Assembly (NCBI GenBank): GCA_943788115.1
Contig: CALSPA010000005.1
Span: 186,001-250,000 of the forward strand
Reading direction: 5' to 3'
DNA length: 64,000 nt
DNA from: an uncultured Flavobacteriales bacterium
Lineage (GTDB): Bacteria > Bacteroidota > Bacteroidia > Flavobacteriales_D > Parvicellaceae
The first letter of the stretch is position 1. Each line of letters starts with the position of its first letter. Below, piece after piece: positions 18,927 through 29,349 of the stretch. Under the pieces are notes generated by a model. That model searched no databases. It saw only the letters and a list, made by a program, of their open reading frames with translations, and was not told where the DNA came from. A program made the position numbers and the translations under genes.

Positions 18927-19984
18927 TGTATACAATCCAAGGAATTCAACATTTAGGAGTAGGGGTGCCTAATCATGAGCAGGCATGGAAATGGTATAGA
19001 AAGTTTTTTGGATTGGATATCCCACTTTTTAACGATGAGGCTGAGGCTCCACTTATGACTATTTATACAGAGGGTGATGTTATTTCTAAGCGAGCTGCTA
19101 TGGTGCTTAATATTAAGGGGGGGTGTGCAATGGAGATTGTTTGTCCTAGTACTTTTGAAGCACAACATGCAAAATTAGAGCACCAATTAGGAGATTTAGG
19201 GATAGACATAGGTTTTGTTAAAACCCCTAATGTCTCTAATGCTTATCATTTTTTTAAAGAAAATGGAGCAAATGTAATTTCAGAGATTGAAAAAATGCCC
19301 AACGGATGGGATACTTTTTTTATTAAGGATTTAAATGATTTGGTTTATCAAATTATTCCTGCCAACGATTTTTACACCAACCATAATCATGTTACTGGTG
19401 GTACTGCTGGATGCTCAATAGGTGTTTCTAATATGGATAAAGCAATGTCTTTTTATGCTCTTCTTGGTTATGATGAGGTTGTTTTTGACAATAAAGGAGT
19501 TTTTGAAGATTGGAAGATTTTAAATGGAGGTGAAAAAGAATTTAGAAGAGTTTTACTTTCTCAGAAAAACCCATCTGGTGGTGGGTTTTCTAAACTGGCT
19601 GGTAAAAGTTTCATTCAACTAGTTGAAGATTTATCTGAAAGAAAACCACTAAAAATTTACGCTGATAGACTTTGGGGAGATACTGGTTTTGTTCATTTGG
19701 GGTTTGATGTTAGAAATATGGAAGCTTTGGGTAAAGCTTTGGCTGCTGCAGGTCATGGTTTTACGTGTGATACTAAAGATGTTCTTTCAATGGGTGAGAG
19801 TACTAAAGTACATTGCACCTACTGTGAAGATCCTGATGGAACACTCATTGAAATGATTGAAGTCTATAAAATTCCTATTATAGAAAAGCTGGGTATTTAT
19901 TTGAATGTTGAAAAGAGAAAACCTTCTCAACCACTTCCAGATTTAATGCTTAAAGCATTAAAATTTACTAGGATAAAGGATTGA
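18926..19984 (+). CDS. Two-domain VOC-family (glyoxalase/dioxygenase fold) protein
   Basis: Two vicinal-oxygen-chelate domains are visible. The first opens with IQHLGVGVPNHEQAWKWY and the second with GCSIGVSNMDKAMSFY, ending in GFVHLGFDVRNM and CTYCEDPDGTLIEMIEVYK. The His residues (HLG) and the Glu in LIEMIEV are at positions that usually bind the metal. At 352 residues it has the size of 4-hydroxyphenylpyruvate dioxygenase, but I do not see that family's C-terminal pattern, so I leave the substrate open. Coupled by a one-base overlap to efp, an unexplained association. Confidence 0.78.
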   Translation: MYTIQGIQHLGVGVPNHEQAWKWYRKFFGLDIPLFNDEAEAPLMTIYTEGDVISKRAAMVLNIKGGCAMEIVCPSTFEAQHAKLEHQLGDLGIDIGFVKTPNVSNAYHFFKENGANVISEIEKMPNGWDTFFIKDLNDLVYQIIPANDFYTNHNHVTGGTAGCSIGVSNMDKAMSFYALLGYDEVVFDNKGVFEDWKILNGGEKEFRRVLLSQKNPSGGGFSKLAGKSFIQLVEDLSERKPLKIYADRLWGDTGFVHLGFDVRNMEALGKALAAAGHGFTCDTKDVLSMGESTKVHCTYCEDPDGTLIEMIEVYKIPIIEKLGIYLNVEKRKPSQPLPDLMLKALKFTRIKD

Positions 19985-19989
19985 TAATA

Positions 19990-20778
19990 TTACTCGCCAC
20001 TTTTTTTTCGAAGTATTCTGTAAAATAAATTCGGGAATAGTCTATTTACAAGTATCCCCCATTTTTCAGATCCGCCAGAAATTATTTCATGTTTGTCTTT
20101 TTTGATTCCACGAATTATATCTCTAGCACATTTTTCGGAAGATATCCCACCTTTTTGGTTGTTGTCTAGTTTTGCATGTTTTTGCCCATCTCCTGATAGA
20201 GCATTTTGAGAAATGTTTGTGTGCACAAAACCAGGAAATACAATGCTTACTTTAATGTTGTTTTTTTCTTCTTCTAAGCGTAGCGATTCGTAAAACCCTA
20301 CCAATGCAAATTTAGATGCGGAGTATGCAGACCTTAGAAAAAAACCAAATTTGCCGGATAAGCTACTTATGGCAACTAAATGACCGCTTTTTTGTTTTTG
20401 CATAATTGGTAGAACTGCCTTGGTGAGTGCTGCAGCTCCAAAATAATTTACCTCCATAAGTTTTCTGTCCACTTCCAAAGAAGTTTGTGCTGCTTCTGAC
20501 CTTTGGCTAATGCCTCCATTATTTATAAGAACATCTATAGAACCAAAATGTTCTACTACCTGCTTGGCTAAGTTGTTGAATTTGGATTGATCAGACAAAT
20601 CTAAAGGTAGTATTAACACTTCACAAGAACATTTTTTAGCGACCTCATTAAGCTCCTGCTCTCTTCTTGATGAGAGTACTAGTTTTGCACCTTCCTTTAC
20701 CATGGCAAAGGCCAGTGCCTGACCAATTCCTGACGAAGCTCCAGTAATCCAAACCACTTTGTTTTTTAGTTCACTCAT
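19990..20778 (-). CDS. Short-chain dehydrogenase/reductase
   Basis: Classical SDR: nucleotide-binding TGASSGIGQA (residues 12-21), NNGG motif in LINNGGISQ, and the catalytic Ser with YSASK. The Asp in LILPLDLSD is in the usual adenine-ring-contact segment. C-terminal FPGFVHTNIS follows. Substrate unknown; the overall look is that of the DHRS7-like SDR group. The start directly abuts the stop of proC, so they are probably co-transcribed. Confidence 0.88.
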   Translation of the reverse strand: MSELKNKVVWITGASSGIGQALAFAMVKEGAKLVLSSRREQELNEVAKKCSCEVLILPLDLSDQSKFNNLAKQVVEHFGSIDVLINNGGISQRSEAAQTSLEVDRKLMEVNYFGAAALTKAVLPIMQKQKSGHLVAISSLSGKFGFFLRSAYSASKFALVGFYESLRLEEEKNNIKVSIVFPGFVHTNISQNALSGDGQKHAKLDNNQKGGISSEKCARDIIRGIKKDKHEIISGGSEKWGILVNRLFPNLFYRILRKKSGE

Positions 20779-21576
20779 TTAGTACAATTCTTTAGCCTTG
20801 TTAGCGGAAACAGTAATCCCTTTTATAAATGCAGAACTGAATCCGTTGTGCTCCATTTGGTTGAGGCCAGCAATGGTACATCCTTTTGGAGAAGTTACTT
20901 TGTCAATCTCATCTTCTGGGTGAGAGCCATTTACAAGTAGTAGTCCAGCTGCACCTTTAGCTGTTTGTGCAGCCATTTTTAGCGCCTCTGATGCATGAAA
21001 ATCAATTTCATTTCCACCTTGAGATGCTGCTCTTATAGCTCTTAAGAAAAAAGCTATCCCACACGCACAAAGTGCAGTAGCTGAAGTCATTTTTTCTTCG
21101 TTAATAATGGCTGTCTGTCCAACTAAGTTAAATAATTTTTCAACGTTAATTATGTGACTCTCCCAAGAGTGTTCTGTAGAAATACAGGTCATACTTTCTC
21201 TTATTGATATGGCTGTATTGGGCATTGCTCTTACAATAGGAATGTTATTTCCAATAATTTCTTTGATCTCAGCTATTGTGACCCCAGATACTAAAGAAAT
21301 AATTAGCTGGTTGTCTGTTAGGCTATTTTGTATTTCTTGTAATACAGTATTTATCTTTTGAGGAAGTACAGCTAGAATAATGATATCTGCATTTAAAGTT
21401 GCTGTAATGTTATTGTTAGTAACATGGTATCCCTCTTTCTTAAATTGATTTAATTTCTCAATTCTTCTTCTTGAAAGGTGAAATTCATTAGGCAAGTACT
21501 CTCCTGACTCTACCAATCCTTTAACAAGTGAAAGGCCAAGATTTCCGGCTCCAAGTATTGCTATTTTTTGTTTCAT
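20779..21576 (-). CDS. proC: Pyrroline-5-carboxylate reductase
   Basis: Last step of proline synthesis, reducing pyrroline-5-carboxylate with NAD(P)H. N-terminal Rossmann motif ILGAGNLGLSLVKGL (residues 6-20), LAVLPQ, then VRAMPNTAISIRESMTCIS and the C-terminal signature TSPKGCTIAGLNQME. 265 residues. The start follows the hutU stop by 17 bases, forming a minus-strand unit DUF5522-hutU-proC-SDR. Confidence 0.94.
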   Translation of the reverse strand: MKQKIAILGAGNLGLSLVKGLVESGEYLPNEFHLSRRRIEKLNQFKKEGYHVTNNNITATLNADIIILAVLPQKINTVLQEIQNSLTDNQLIISLVSGVTIAEIKEIIGNNIPIVRAMPNTAISIRESMTCISTEHSWESHIINVEKLFNLVGQTAIINEEKMTSATALCACGIAFFLRAIRAASQGGNEIDFHASEALKMAAQTAKGAAGLLLVNGSHPEDEIDKVTSPKGCTIAGLNQMEHNGFSSAFIKGITVSANKAKELY

Positions 21577-21593
21577 GGTATGTTTAATATGTG

Positions 21594-23588
21594 TTAAAAA
21601 TGCTTTTTAAGTAGTTGTTCGTCTACTTTGTTGGGAATAGTTACTTTAAGCTCAGGGTTTCTATTCATCTCTCTTTTAATGGCGAAAATGGCTTCGTCAT
21701 TTCTTGCCCAACTTCTTCTACTTATGCCGTTATTAACATCCCAAAAAAGCATGTTTTTAAGCTTTTTTTCAGCAGCTGGAGAACCGTCCAAAGTTAATCC
21801 AAATCCTCCATTAATAACTTCACCCCAGCCAACTCCACCTCCGTTATGAATGCTTACCCAAGTGGCTCCTCTAAAAGAATCGCCAATAACATTTTGAATG
21901 GCCATGTCTGCGGTAAATGCAGAGCCATCGTATATGTTTGAGGTTTCTCTGTATGGGGAATCGGTCCCAGAAACGTCATGGTGATCTCTACCTAAATTTA
22001 TTGGTCCAGAAATAGTTCCATCTGCAATGGCTTTATTGAAGGCAGTAGCAATTTTTATTCTTCCTTCACTATCAGCATATAATATTCGCGCTTGGGAACC
22101 AACAACTAATTTATTTTCTTGAGCGCCTTTGATCCATTGAATGTTGTCAGCCATTTGCTGTTTAATTTCTTGGGGAGCATCAACCATGAGGTCTTCTAAT
22201 ACGCTACATGCTATGTCATCGGATTTTTTCAGGTCTTCAGGTTTTCCGGATGCGCATACCCATCTGAAAGGGCCAAAACCGTAGTCGAAACACATGGGTC
22301 CCATTATGTCTTGCACATAAGAAGGGTATTTAAATCCGTCACCTTTTTTATTCATAATGTCTGCTCCAGCTCTAGATGCTTCAAGCAGAAAAGCGTTTCC
22401 ATAGTCAAAAAAATATGTTCCTTTTGCTGTGTGTTTGTTTATGGCTTCAACATGCTTTATAAGTGTATTTTGAACTTTTTCTTTAAAAAGTTTTGGGTTT
22501 TCCGTCATTAGTTTGTTAGATTCTTCAAAAGATAATCCAGCTGGGTAATATCCCCCCGCCCAAGGATTATGAAGAGAGGTCTGATCTGATCCTAAATCAA
22601 TGTAGATGTTTTCTTTGTCAAATTTTTCCCAAACATCAACAATGTTTCCATCATAAGCTATAGAAACTATTTCTTTATTAGATACTGCACTTTTTACTCT
22701 AACACACAAGTCATCTAAATCGCTTAAAATTTCATCTACCCATCCTTGTTCATGGCGCTTGTAAGATGCAGCAGGGTTGATTTCTGCGGTTACTGAAACT
22801 ACTCCAGCAATATTTCCTGCCTTAGGTTGAGCTCCACTCATACCTCCCAAACCGGCAGTTACAAAAAGCTTTCCTCTAGTTCCTTTGTTGTCAATTTTTC
22901 GACAACCATTAAGTACTGTTATTGTGGTGCCATGTACAATTCCTTGTGGACCTATGTACATGTATGAACCTGCTGTCATTTGGCCATATTGAGTGACGCC
23001 TAAAGCATTGAATTTCTCCCAATCATCTGGTTTTGAATAGTTGGGAATCATCATTCCGTTGGTGACAACAACTCTAGGAGCATCAGTTGAAGATGGGAAA
23101 AGCCCCATTGGGTGTCCACTGTAAATAGAAAGTGTTTGCTGATCAGACATTTCAGCTAAATATTTCATGGTGAGCAGGTATTGAGCCCAGTTTTGAAAAA
23201 CAGCTCCATTCCCTCCATAAGTGATAAGTTCTTGAGGGTGTTGTGCAACCTTTGGATCAAGGTTGTTTTGAATCATCAACATTATTCCTTTTGCTTGAAT
23301 CGAATTTCCTGGGTATTCATTTATTGGTCTTGCAAATATTTCATAATCTGGCATTAATCGATACATGTATATTCTTCCATAGGAATTGAGCTCTTCTAAA
23401 AACTCAGAAATTAACTCACTGTGTTGGTTGACTGGAAAATAACGAAGTGCATTTTTTAGTGCTAATTTTTTTTCTTCTTGAGATAGAATTTGTTTTCTTT
23501 TAGGGGCATGGCTATAAGAGTTGTCAAGGGGTTTGCTTTTAGGAAGTTCTTTAGGTATTCCAGCTTTTATTTGTTCTTTAAATGTCAT
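21594..23588 (-). CDS. hutU: Urocanate hydratase, long Bacteroidota form
   Basis: Second step of histidine degradation, converting urocanate to imidazolone propionate with tightly bound NAD. Key segments are QNWAQYLLTMKYLAEMSDQQ, YSGHPMGLFPS, GLGGMSGAQPKAG (NAD site), GFGPFRWVCASG with the conserved Cys, and SIHNGGGVGWGEVINGGFG. 664 residues against about 555 in the classical form; the extra length is internal and typical of Bacteroidota. No hutH, hutI or hutG is seen nearby. Glutamate would be the end product, and gdhA is encoded just upstream on the other strand. Confidence 0.95.
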   Translation of the reverse strand: MTFKEQIKAGIPKELPKSKPLDNSYSHAPKRKQILSQEEKKLALKNALRYFPVNQHSELISEFLEELNSYGRIYMYRLMPDYEIFARPINEYPGNSIQAKGIMLMIQNNLDPKVAQHPQELITYGGNGAVFQNWAQYLLTMKYLAEMSDQQTLSIYSGHPMGLFPSSTDAPRVVVTNGMMIPNYSKPDDWEKFNALGVTQYGQMTAGSYMYIGPQGIVHGTTITVLNGCRKIDNKGTRGKLFVTAGLGGMSGAQPKAGNIAGVVSVTAEINPAASYKRHEQGWVDEILSDLDDLCVRVKSAVSNKEIVSIAYDGNIVDVWEKFDKENIYIDLGSDQTSLHNPWAGGYYPAGLSFEESNKLMTENPKLFKEKVQNTLIKHVEAINKHTAKGTYFFDYGNAFLLEASRAGADIMNKKGDGFKYPSYVQDIMGPMCFDYGFGPFRWVCASGKPEDLKKSDDIACSVLEDLMVDAPQEIKQQMADNIQWIKGAQENKLVVGSQARILYADSEGRIKIATAFNKAIADGTISGPINLGRDHHDVSGTDSPYRETSNIYDGSAFTADMAIQNVIGDSFRGATWVSIHNGGGVGWGEVINGGFGLTLDGSPAAEKKLKNMLFWDVNNGISRRSWARNDEAIFAIKREMNRNPELKVTIPNKVDEQLLKKHF

Positions 23589-23589
23589 T

Positions 23590-23772
23590 TTACTTCTTTT
23601 TTAAGCGATCAGTTTTAGGGTCGAAACCATATGGGCAATGTTTGCAATTGCTTTTGCAACAATGACCTCTTTTTAAATGATATTTTTCAGTAAAAACAAT
23701 GTACCCTTCTTCAGATTTATAAAAATCTTCAGGGTTTAAAGAGATATTTTTAGAAAAAAAATCATCGTTCAT
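23590..23772 (-). CDS. DUF5522 small Cys-rich protein
   Basis: A 60-residue protein with the pattern HLKRGHCCKSNCKHCPYGF near the middle. The four Cys suggest a metal (zinc or iron-sulfur) site, but the function is unknown. One base separates its stop from the hutU start, so the two are probably translated together. Confidence 0.85.
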   Translation of the reverse strand: MNDDFFSKNISLNPEDFYKSEEGYIVFTEKYHLKRGHCCKSNCKHCPYGFDPKTDRLKKK

Positions 23773-23872
23773 GTTGCAAAGATAATTTCTAGATTAAATA
23801 AGTGTAATCTTTTATTGAATTTGTTTAATTAAAAAAAATCATCTCTCTAAATAAGTCGTATTAAATTTTCTA

Positions 23873-23880
23873 TACATTTG
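23873..23880 (+). promoter_or_regulatory. Candidate -7 box before gdhA
   Basis: TACATTTG fits TAnnTTTG, 37 bases before the gdhA ATG, in the divergent gap with the DUF5522-hutU operon. No -33 element is evident. Confidence 0.45.
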
Positions 23881-23902
23881 TTTTTCAAAAAAATTAAACT
23901 AA

Positions 23903-25270
<1,368 letters not shown>

Positions 25271-25280
25271 TTTTAAACTT

Positions 25281-26471
25281 ATGTACGGAAAAATAAAAAA
25301 TCATCTCGAAGCTGAATTGTCAACTGTTGAGAGTGCTGGTCTTTTTAAAAGAGAGAGAATAATTACATCTGCTCAAGGAGCAGATGTTACTGTTAGCTCT
25401 GGAGATGATGTTGTAATAATGTGTGCAAATAATTACCTTGGATTATCTTCACATCCAGATGTTGTAGCAGCTTCAAAAAAAGCTTTAGATACACATGGGT
25501 TTGGAATGTCTTCAGTAAGATTTATTTGCGGCACACAAGATATTCATAAAGAATTGGAGCTTAAAATTGCTCAATTTTATGGAACAGAAGATACTATTTT
25601 ATATGCAGCAGCTTTTGATGCTAATGGTGGCTTATTTGAGCCACTATTTAATGCTGAAGATGCTATAATCTCTGATGAATTAAACCATGCTTCAATAATT
25701 GATGGTGTTAGGTTATGTAAGGCTCAGCGCTATCGATATAAGCATAGCGACATGGTAGATTTAGAGAAACAATTGCAGCTTGCTCAAGATCAGCGTTTTA
25801 GAATTGTTGTAACTGATGGTGTCTTTTCAATGGATGGTGACATTGCCAAAATGAATGAGATTTGTGATTTGGCTGATAAATACGATGCTCTTGTAATGAC
25901 TGATGAATGTCATTCTGCTGGATTTATTGGGAAAACAGGAAGAGGTGTTCCTGAATATCACAATGTCATGAATAGAGTAGATATAGTTACAGGGACTTTA
26001 GGTAAAGCTTTGGGCGGTGCTATGGGAGGATACACAACGGGAAAAAAAGAAGTAATAGAAATGCTTAGGCAAAGATCTAGACCTTACTTGTTTTCAAACT
26101 CGTTAGCTCCATCTATTGTTGGTGCGTCTATAAAAGTTTTTGATTTGTTAAGTAATTCTACTGAACTGAGAGATAAGTTAGAAGAGAATACTAAATATTT
26201 TAAAGCTAAAATAATAGCTGCTGGTTTTGATATTAAGCCTGGAGATTCTCCTATTGTTCCAATTATGCTTTATGATGCTGCATTGTCGCAAAAATTTGCT
26301 GATATGTTACTAGAAGAAGGTGTCTATGCTATTGGATTCTTTTATCCGGTTGTTGGCAAAGGGCAAGCAAGAATAAGAACTCAAATTTCTGCTGCTCATG
26401 AGATAAAACATTTGGATAAAGCAATTAATGCATTTATTAAAGTTGGTAGAAAACTAGATGTAATTGCTTAA
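25281..26471 (+). CDS. kbl: Glycine C-acetyltransferase (2-amino-3-ketobutyrate CoA ligase)
   Basis: PLP enzyme of the alpha-oxoamine synthase family; with threonine dehydrogenase it converts threonine to glycine and acetyl-CoA. Motifs: [55 protein letters not shown], and the PLP Lys in [15 protein letters not shown]. 396 residues matches KBL and not the longer AONS or ALAS forms. No tdh is seen here. Likely operon with gdhA. Confidence 0.94.
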   Translation: MYGKIKNHLEAELSTVESAGLFKRERIITSAQGADVTVSSGDDVVIMCANNYLGLSSHPDVVAASKKALDTHGFGMSSVRFICGTQDIHKELELKIAQFYGTEDTILYAAAFDANGGLFEPLFNAEDAIISDELNHASIIDGVRLCKAQRYRYKHSDMVDLEKQLQLAQDQRFRIVVTDGVFSMDGDIAKMNEICDLADKYDALVMTDECHSAGFIGKTGRGVPEYHNVMNRVDIVTGTLGKALGGAMGGYTTGKKEVIEMLRQRSRPYLFSNSLAPSIVGASIKVFDLLSNSTELRDKLEENTKYFKAKIIAAGFDIKPGDSPIVPIMLYDAALSQKFADMLLEEGVYAIGFFYPVVGKGQARIRTQISAAHEIKHLDKAINAFIKVGRKLDVIA

Positions 26472-26540
26472 CATTTTAATTTTTTTATGATGATGGTGTT
26501 AAAAAAAATATTAACTCTTGTTTGAATGAAAATTTAATTC

Positions 26541-26548
26541 TATCTTCG
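26541..26548 (+). promoter_or_regulatory. Candidate -7 box before rplM-rpsI
   Basis: TATCTTCG resembles TAnnTTTG with one change. TTG at 26518-26520 and TTTG at 26521-26524 could serve as -33 at 16-20 base spacing. It precedes the ribosomal protein operon by about 47 bases. Confidence 0.5.
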
Positions 26549-26594
26549 CACCCCGATTTTAGGGAAAGTTATAGATATTTAAAAAATAAATAAA

Positions 26595-27047
26595 GTGGAT
26601 ACACTTAGTTATAAAACAATTTCAGCGAATAAAGAAACCGTTAATAAAGAATGGTTATTAGTAGATGCTGAAGGTGAGACATTAGGAAGACTAGCAAGTA
26701 AAGTTGCCAAACTAATTAGAGGGAAACATAAAGTAAATTTTACTCCTCATGTTGATTGTGGTGATAATGTTGTTGTTATTAATGCTGAAAAAATAACTCT
26801 TTCAGGAAATAAATGGGAAGGGAAACAATACATAAGACACACTGGTTATCCTGGTGGTCAAAGATCTTTAACTGCTGCAGAGGTGTTAGCCAAGCATCCT
26901 GAAAGATTAGTTGAGAAAGCTGTTAAAGGTATGTTGCCTAAAAATAAATTAGGTAATCAGTTATATACTAACCTATATGTATATGTTGGTGGTGAGCACA
27001 ATCAAGAAGCTCAAAAACCGAAAAAAATTAATTTAAAGGAAATATAA
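26595..27047 (+). CDS. rplM: 50S ribosomal protein L13
   Basis: Large-subunit assembly protein. [13 protein letters not shown] opening, then [24 protein letters not shown] and the signature [15 protein letters not shown]. 150 residues. The start is a GTG at 26595: the family N-terminus fits exactly there and no ATG is available. Gap of nine bases to rpsI, the usual pairing. Confidence 0.97.
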   Translation: MDTLSYKTISANKETVNKEWLLVDAEGETLGRLASKVAKLIRGKHKVNFTPHVDCGDNVVVINAEKITLSGNKWEGKQYIRHTGYPGGQRSLTAAEVLAKHPERLVEKAVKGMLPKNKLGNQLYTNLYVYVGGEHNQEAQKPKKINLKEI

Positions 27048-27056
27048 ATTACTAAG

Positions 27057-27443
27057 ATGGATGTAATTAACACATTAGGAAGAAGAAAATCTTCAGTAGC
27101 TAGAGTTTACCTTTCAAAAGGAAAAGGTAAAATCACTATAAACAAAAGAGATTACAAGGATTATTTTACAACTGGTGTTATGCAGTACAAAGTAAACCAA
27201 CCATTTGAATTAACAGATACTTTAGGTAAGTATGATGTTAAAGTAAATGTTAGTGGTGGTGGTAATACTGGTCAAGTAGAAGCTGTTCGCCTTGGTATAT
27301 CTAGAGCTTTAGTTGAATTAAACGAGGATTATAAACCTCTTCTTAAGGCTGAAGGTCTTATGACTAGAGATCCAAGAATGGTTGAAAGAAAGAAACCAGG
27401 TCAACCAAAAGCAAGAAAGAAATTCCAATTTAGTAAACGTTAA
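27057..27443 (+). CDS. rpsI: 30S ribosomal protein S9
   Basis: Small-subunit protein whose basic C-terminal tail reaches the P-site tRNA. Seen: GRRKSSVARVYL, GGGNTGQVEAVRLGISRAL, and the tail RDPRMVERKKPGQPKARKKF ending FSKR. 128 residues, full length. It shares an operon with rplM. Confidence 0.97.
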   Translation: MDVINTLGRRKSSVARVYLSKGKGKITINKRDYKDYFTTGVMQYKVNQPFELTDTLGKYDVKVNVSGGGNTGQVEAVRLGISRALVELNEDYKPLLKAEGLMTRDPRMVERKKPGQPKARKKFQFSKR

Positions 27444-27453
27444 TATTCTAAAG

Positions 27454-27549
27454 AAGTGCTCTTGCCGAGTACTTGTTTAGTATCTAAGCTAATTAGACCG
27501 ATTTTTCGCTACTGATTATGCTGCTGTAAAATGAGAAAAATTCTCACAG
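27454..27549 (+). promoter_or_regulatory. Structured leader upstream of rpsB
   Basis: The 130-base rpsI-rpsB gap contains two hairpins. AAGTGCTC (27454-27461) pairs with GAGTACTT (27467-27474, one G-U) around TTGCC. TGAGAA (27532-27537) pairs with TTCTCA (27541-27546), extended by CTG/CAG across a bulge. Neither has a long U-run directly after it, so terminator function is weak. Many bacteria autoregulate rpsB through its leader; that role here is inference. Confidence 0.4.
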
Positions 27550-27573
27550 TAAAAAGAAAGTAAACAATAAAAA

Positions 27574-28425
27574 ATGGCAAATTTAAAATTCGATGAATTA
27601 TTAGAGGCAGGTGTACACTTTGGACACCTCAAAAGAAAGTGGAACCCTGCAATGGCTCCTTATATTTTCGATGAAAAGAAAGGAATTCACATCATTGATC
27701 TTAACAAAACAATCATTAAAATAGAAGAAGCTGCAAATGCAATGAAACAAATTGCTAAGTCTGGTAGAAAAATTCTATTTGTTGCAACAAAAAAACAAGC
27801 TAAAGAAATTTTAGAAACTAAAGTTACTGAAACTAGGATGCCTTTTATTTCTGAAAGATGGCCTGGTGGAATGTTGACTAATTTCAAGACTACTAGAAAA
27901 ACTATTCGTAAAATGTCTACCATCGATAAAATGATGAAAGACGGTACTGCGGATACAATGTCTAAAAGAGAGCGATTACAAATGACAAGGCAAAGACAAA
28001 AGATGGAAAAAATCTTTGGTTGTGTTGTTGATATGTCAAGATTGCCAGCTGCAATTTTTATTGTTGATATAAAAAAGGAACACATAGCATTAGCTGAAGC
28101 TAAAAACTTAGGGATTCCAGTTTTTGCTATGGTCGATACGAATTCTAACCCTTCAGGTGTTGATTTTATTATTCCATCTAACGATGATGCAACTAAATCA
28201 ATTGAACTTGTATTAACTTCTATGTGTGATGCAGTTAAAGAAGGTTTAGGTGAACGTAAAGCTTCAAAGGAAAAAGCTGATGCTGAATCTCAAAAAGCAA
28301 AAGTAGCTAAAGAAGAAGCTGAAGCTAAAGCAAAGCAAGAAGCTGAAGCTAAAGCAAAGCAAGAGGCTGAAGCTAAAGCAAAAGAAACTGAAGTAGTTGC
28401 TGAAAAAGCTGAAGAAAAAAAATAA
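27574..28425 (+). CDS. rpsB: 30S ribosomal protein S2 with Ala/Glu/Lys-rich tail
   Basis: S2 binds the 30S head-platform junction with S1. Core motifs: LLEAGVHFGHLKRKWNP, FVATKKQAKEI, ERWPGGMLTNFKT, and AMVDTNSNPSGVDFIIPSND. The core ends near residue 230; the last 50 residues are a low-complexity charged tail encoded by tandem repeats, common but variable in Bacteroidota. 283 residues. Followed by tsf at 30 bases. Confidence 0.97.
   Translation: MANLKFDELLEAGVHFGHLKRKWNPAMAPYIFDEKKGIHIIDLNKTIIKIEEAANAMKQIAKSGRKILFVATKKQAKEILETKVTETRMPFISERWPGGMLTNFKTTRKTIRKMSTIDKMMKDGTADTMSKRERLQMTRQRQKMEKIFGCVVDMSRLPAAIFIVDIKKEHIALAEAKNLGIPVFAMVDTNSNPSGVDFIIPSNDDATKSIELVLTSMCDAVKEGLGERKASKEKADAESQKAKVAKEEAEAKAKQEAEAKAKQEAEAKAKETEVVAEKAEEKK
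28315..28386 (+). repeat. Three 24-base tandem repeats in the rpsB 3' end
   Basis: Units start at 28315, 28339 and 28363. The first two are identical and the third differs at three positions. Each encodes EAEAKAKQ or a near copy, making a helical charged tail on S2. Slippage could change copy number between strains. Confidence 0.85.
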
Positions 28426-28455
28426 TTTACAACTAATATTTTAAACAAATTTATT

Positions 28456-29283
28456 ATGGGTATTTCTGCAAAAGATGTAAATGAATTAAGAAAGAAAACA
28501 GGATCAGGAATGATGGACTGTAAAAAAGCACTTGAAGAATCTAATGGAGACATGCAAGGAGCTATTGATTTTTTAAGAAAAAAAGGTCAGAAGATTGCTG
28601 CTAAAAGAGGTGATAGAGATGCAAAAGAAGGATTGGTTGTCGCTAAAACAACTGAAGATGGATCAAAAGGAGTTTTAGTTTGTTTAAACTGTGAGACTGA
28701 TTTTGTTGCTAAAAATGAAGATTTTGGAAAATTAGCTAATACCATTGCTACTATTGCTTCTAATAACTCTCCATCTAATGTTGATGATCTTTTAGGTTTA
28801 TCTTTTGATGGTAATGGTATTTCAATAGGTGATAAGATTACTGAACAAACTGGTGTTATTGGTGAGAAAATTGAAATCTCAGGATTTGAACTTATTGAAG
28901 CAGTTCAAGTTGTTGCTTATAATCATCCAGGTAATCAAATTGCTACAATTGTAGGGTTAAATGCTGATGCTGAAGATGAAGGCAGACAGGTTGCAATGCA
29001 GGTAGCAGCTATGAATCCAATAGCTTTAGATAAAGATTCTGTTTCTGAAGAAATAGTTGCAAGAGAAATTGAGGTTGGTAAAGAGTTAGCTATTCAAGAA
29101 GGAAAACCTGCTGAAATGGCTGAGAAAATAGCAATGGGAAGGTTGAATAAGTTTTTCAAAGAATCTACTTTGTTGAATCAAGCATTTATTAGAGATAATA
29201 AGAAAACTGTTCAACAATTTTTGAAAGAAACAAGTCCGGATTTATCTGTTACTGATTTTAAAAGGATATCATTATCCATTTAA
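28456..29283 (+). CDS. tsf: Translation elongation factor Ts
   Basis: Nucleotide exchange factor for EF-Tu. N-terminal UBA-like domain with VNELRKKTGSGMMDCKKALEES, then NCETDFVAKNEDF and the dimerisation region. 275 residues. It has the usual rpsB-tsf order and is followed by a terminator that separates it from pyrH. Confidence 0.96.
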   Translation: MGISAKDVNELRKKTGSGMMDCKKALEESNGDMQGAIDFLRKKGQKIAAKRGDRDAKEGLVVAKTTEDGSKGVLVCLNCETDFVAKNEDFGKLANTIATIASNNSPSNVDDLLGLSFDGNGISIGDKITEQTGVIGEKIEISGFELIEAVQVVAYNHPGNQIATIVGLNADAEDEGRQVAMQVAAMNPIALDKDSVSEEIVAREIEVGKELAIQEGKPAEMAEKIAMGRLNKFFKESTLLNQAFIRDNKKTVQQFLKETSPDLSVTDFKRISLSI

Positions 29284-29303
29284 TAATATTAATATTTATA
29301 TTT

Positions 29304-29329
29304 AGAGAGCCAATGGCTCTCTTTTTTTT
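29304..29329 (+). terminator. Rho-independent terminator after tsf
   Basis: AGAGAGCC (29304-29311) pairs with GGCTCTCT (29315-29322) around AAT and is followed by a run of T to 29329. It lies 21 bases before the pyrH ATG. Confidence 0.88.
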
Positions 29330-29349
29330 GCTTAAAAATTAAATAAGAC

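Noticed and set aside
28315-28386. CRISPR-like or mobile repeat
   Set aside because: Contiguous in-frame units encoding the S2 tail, without spacers.
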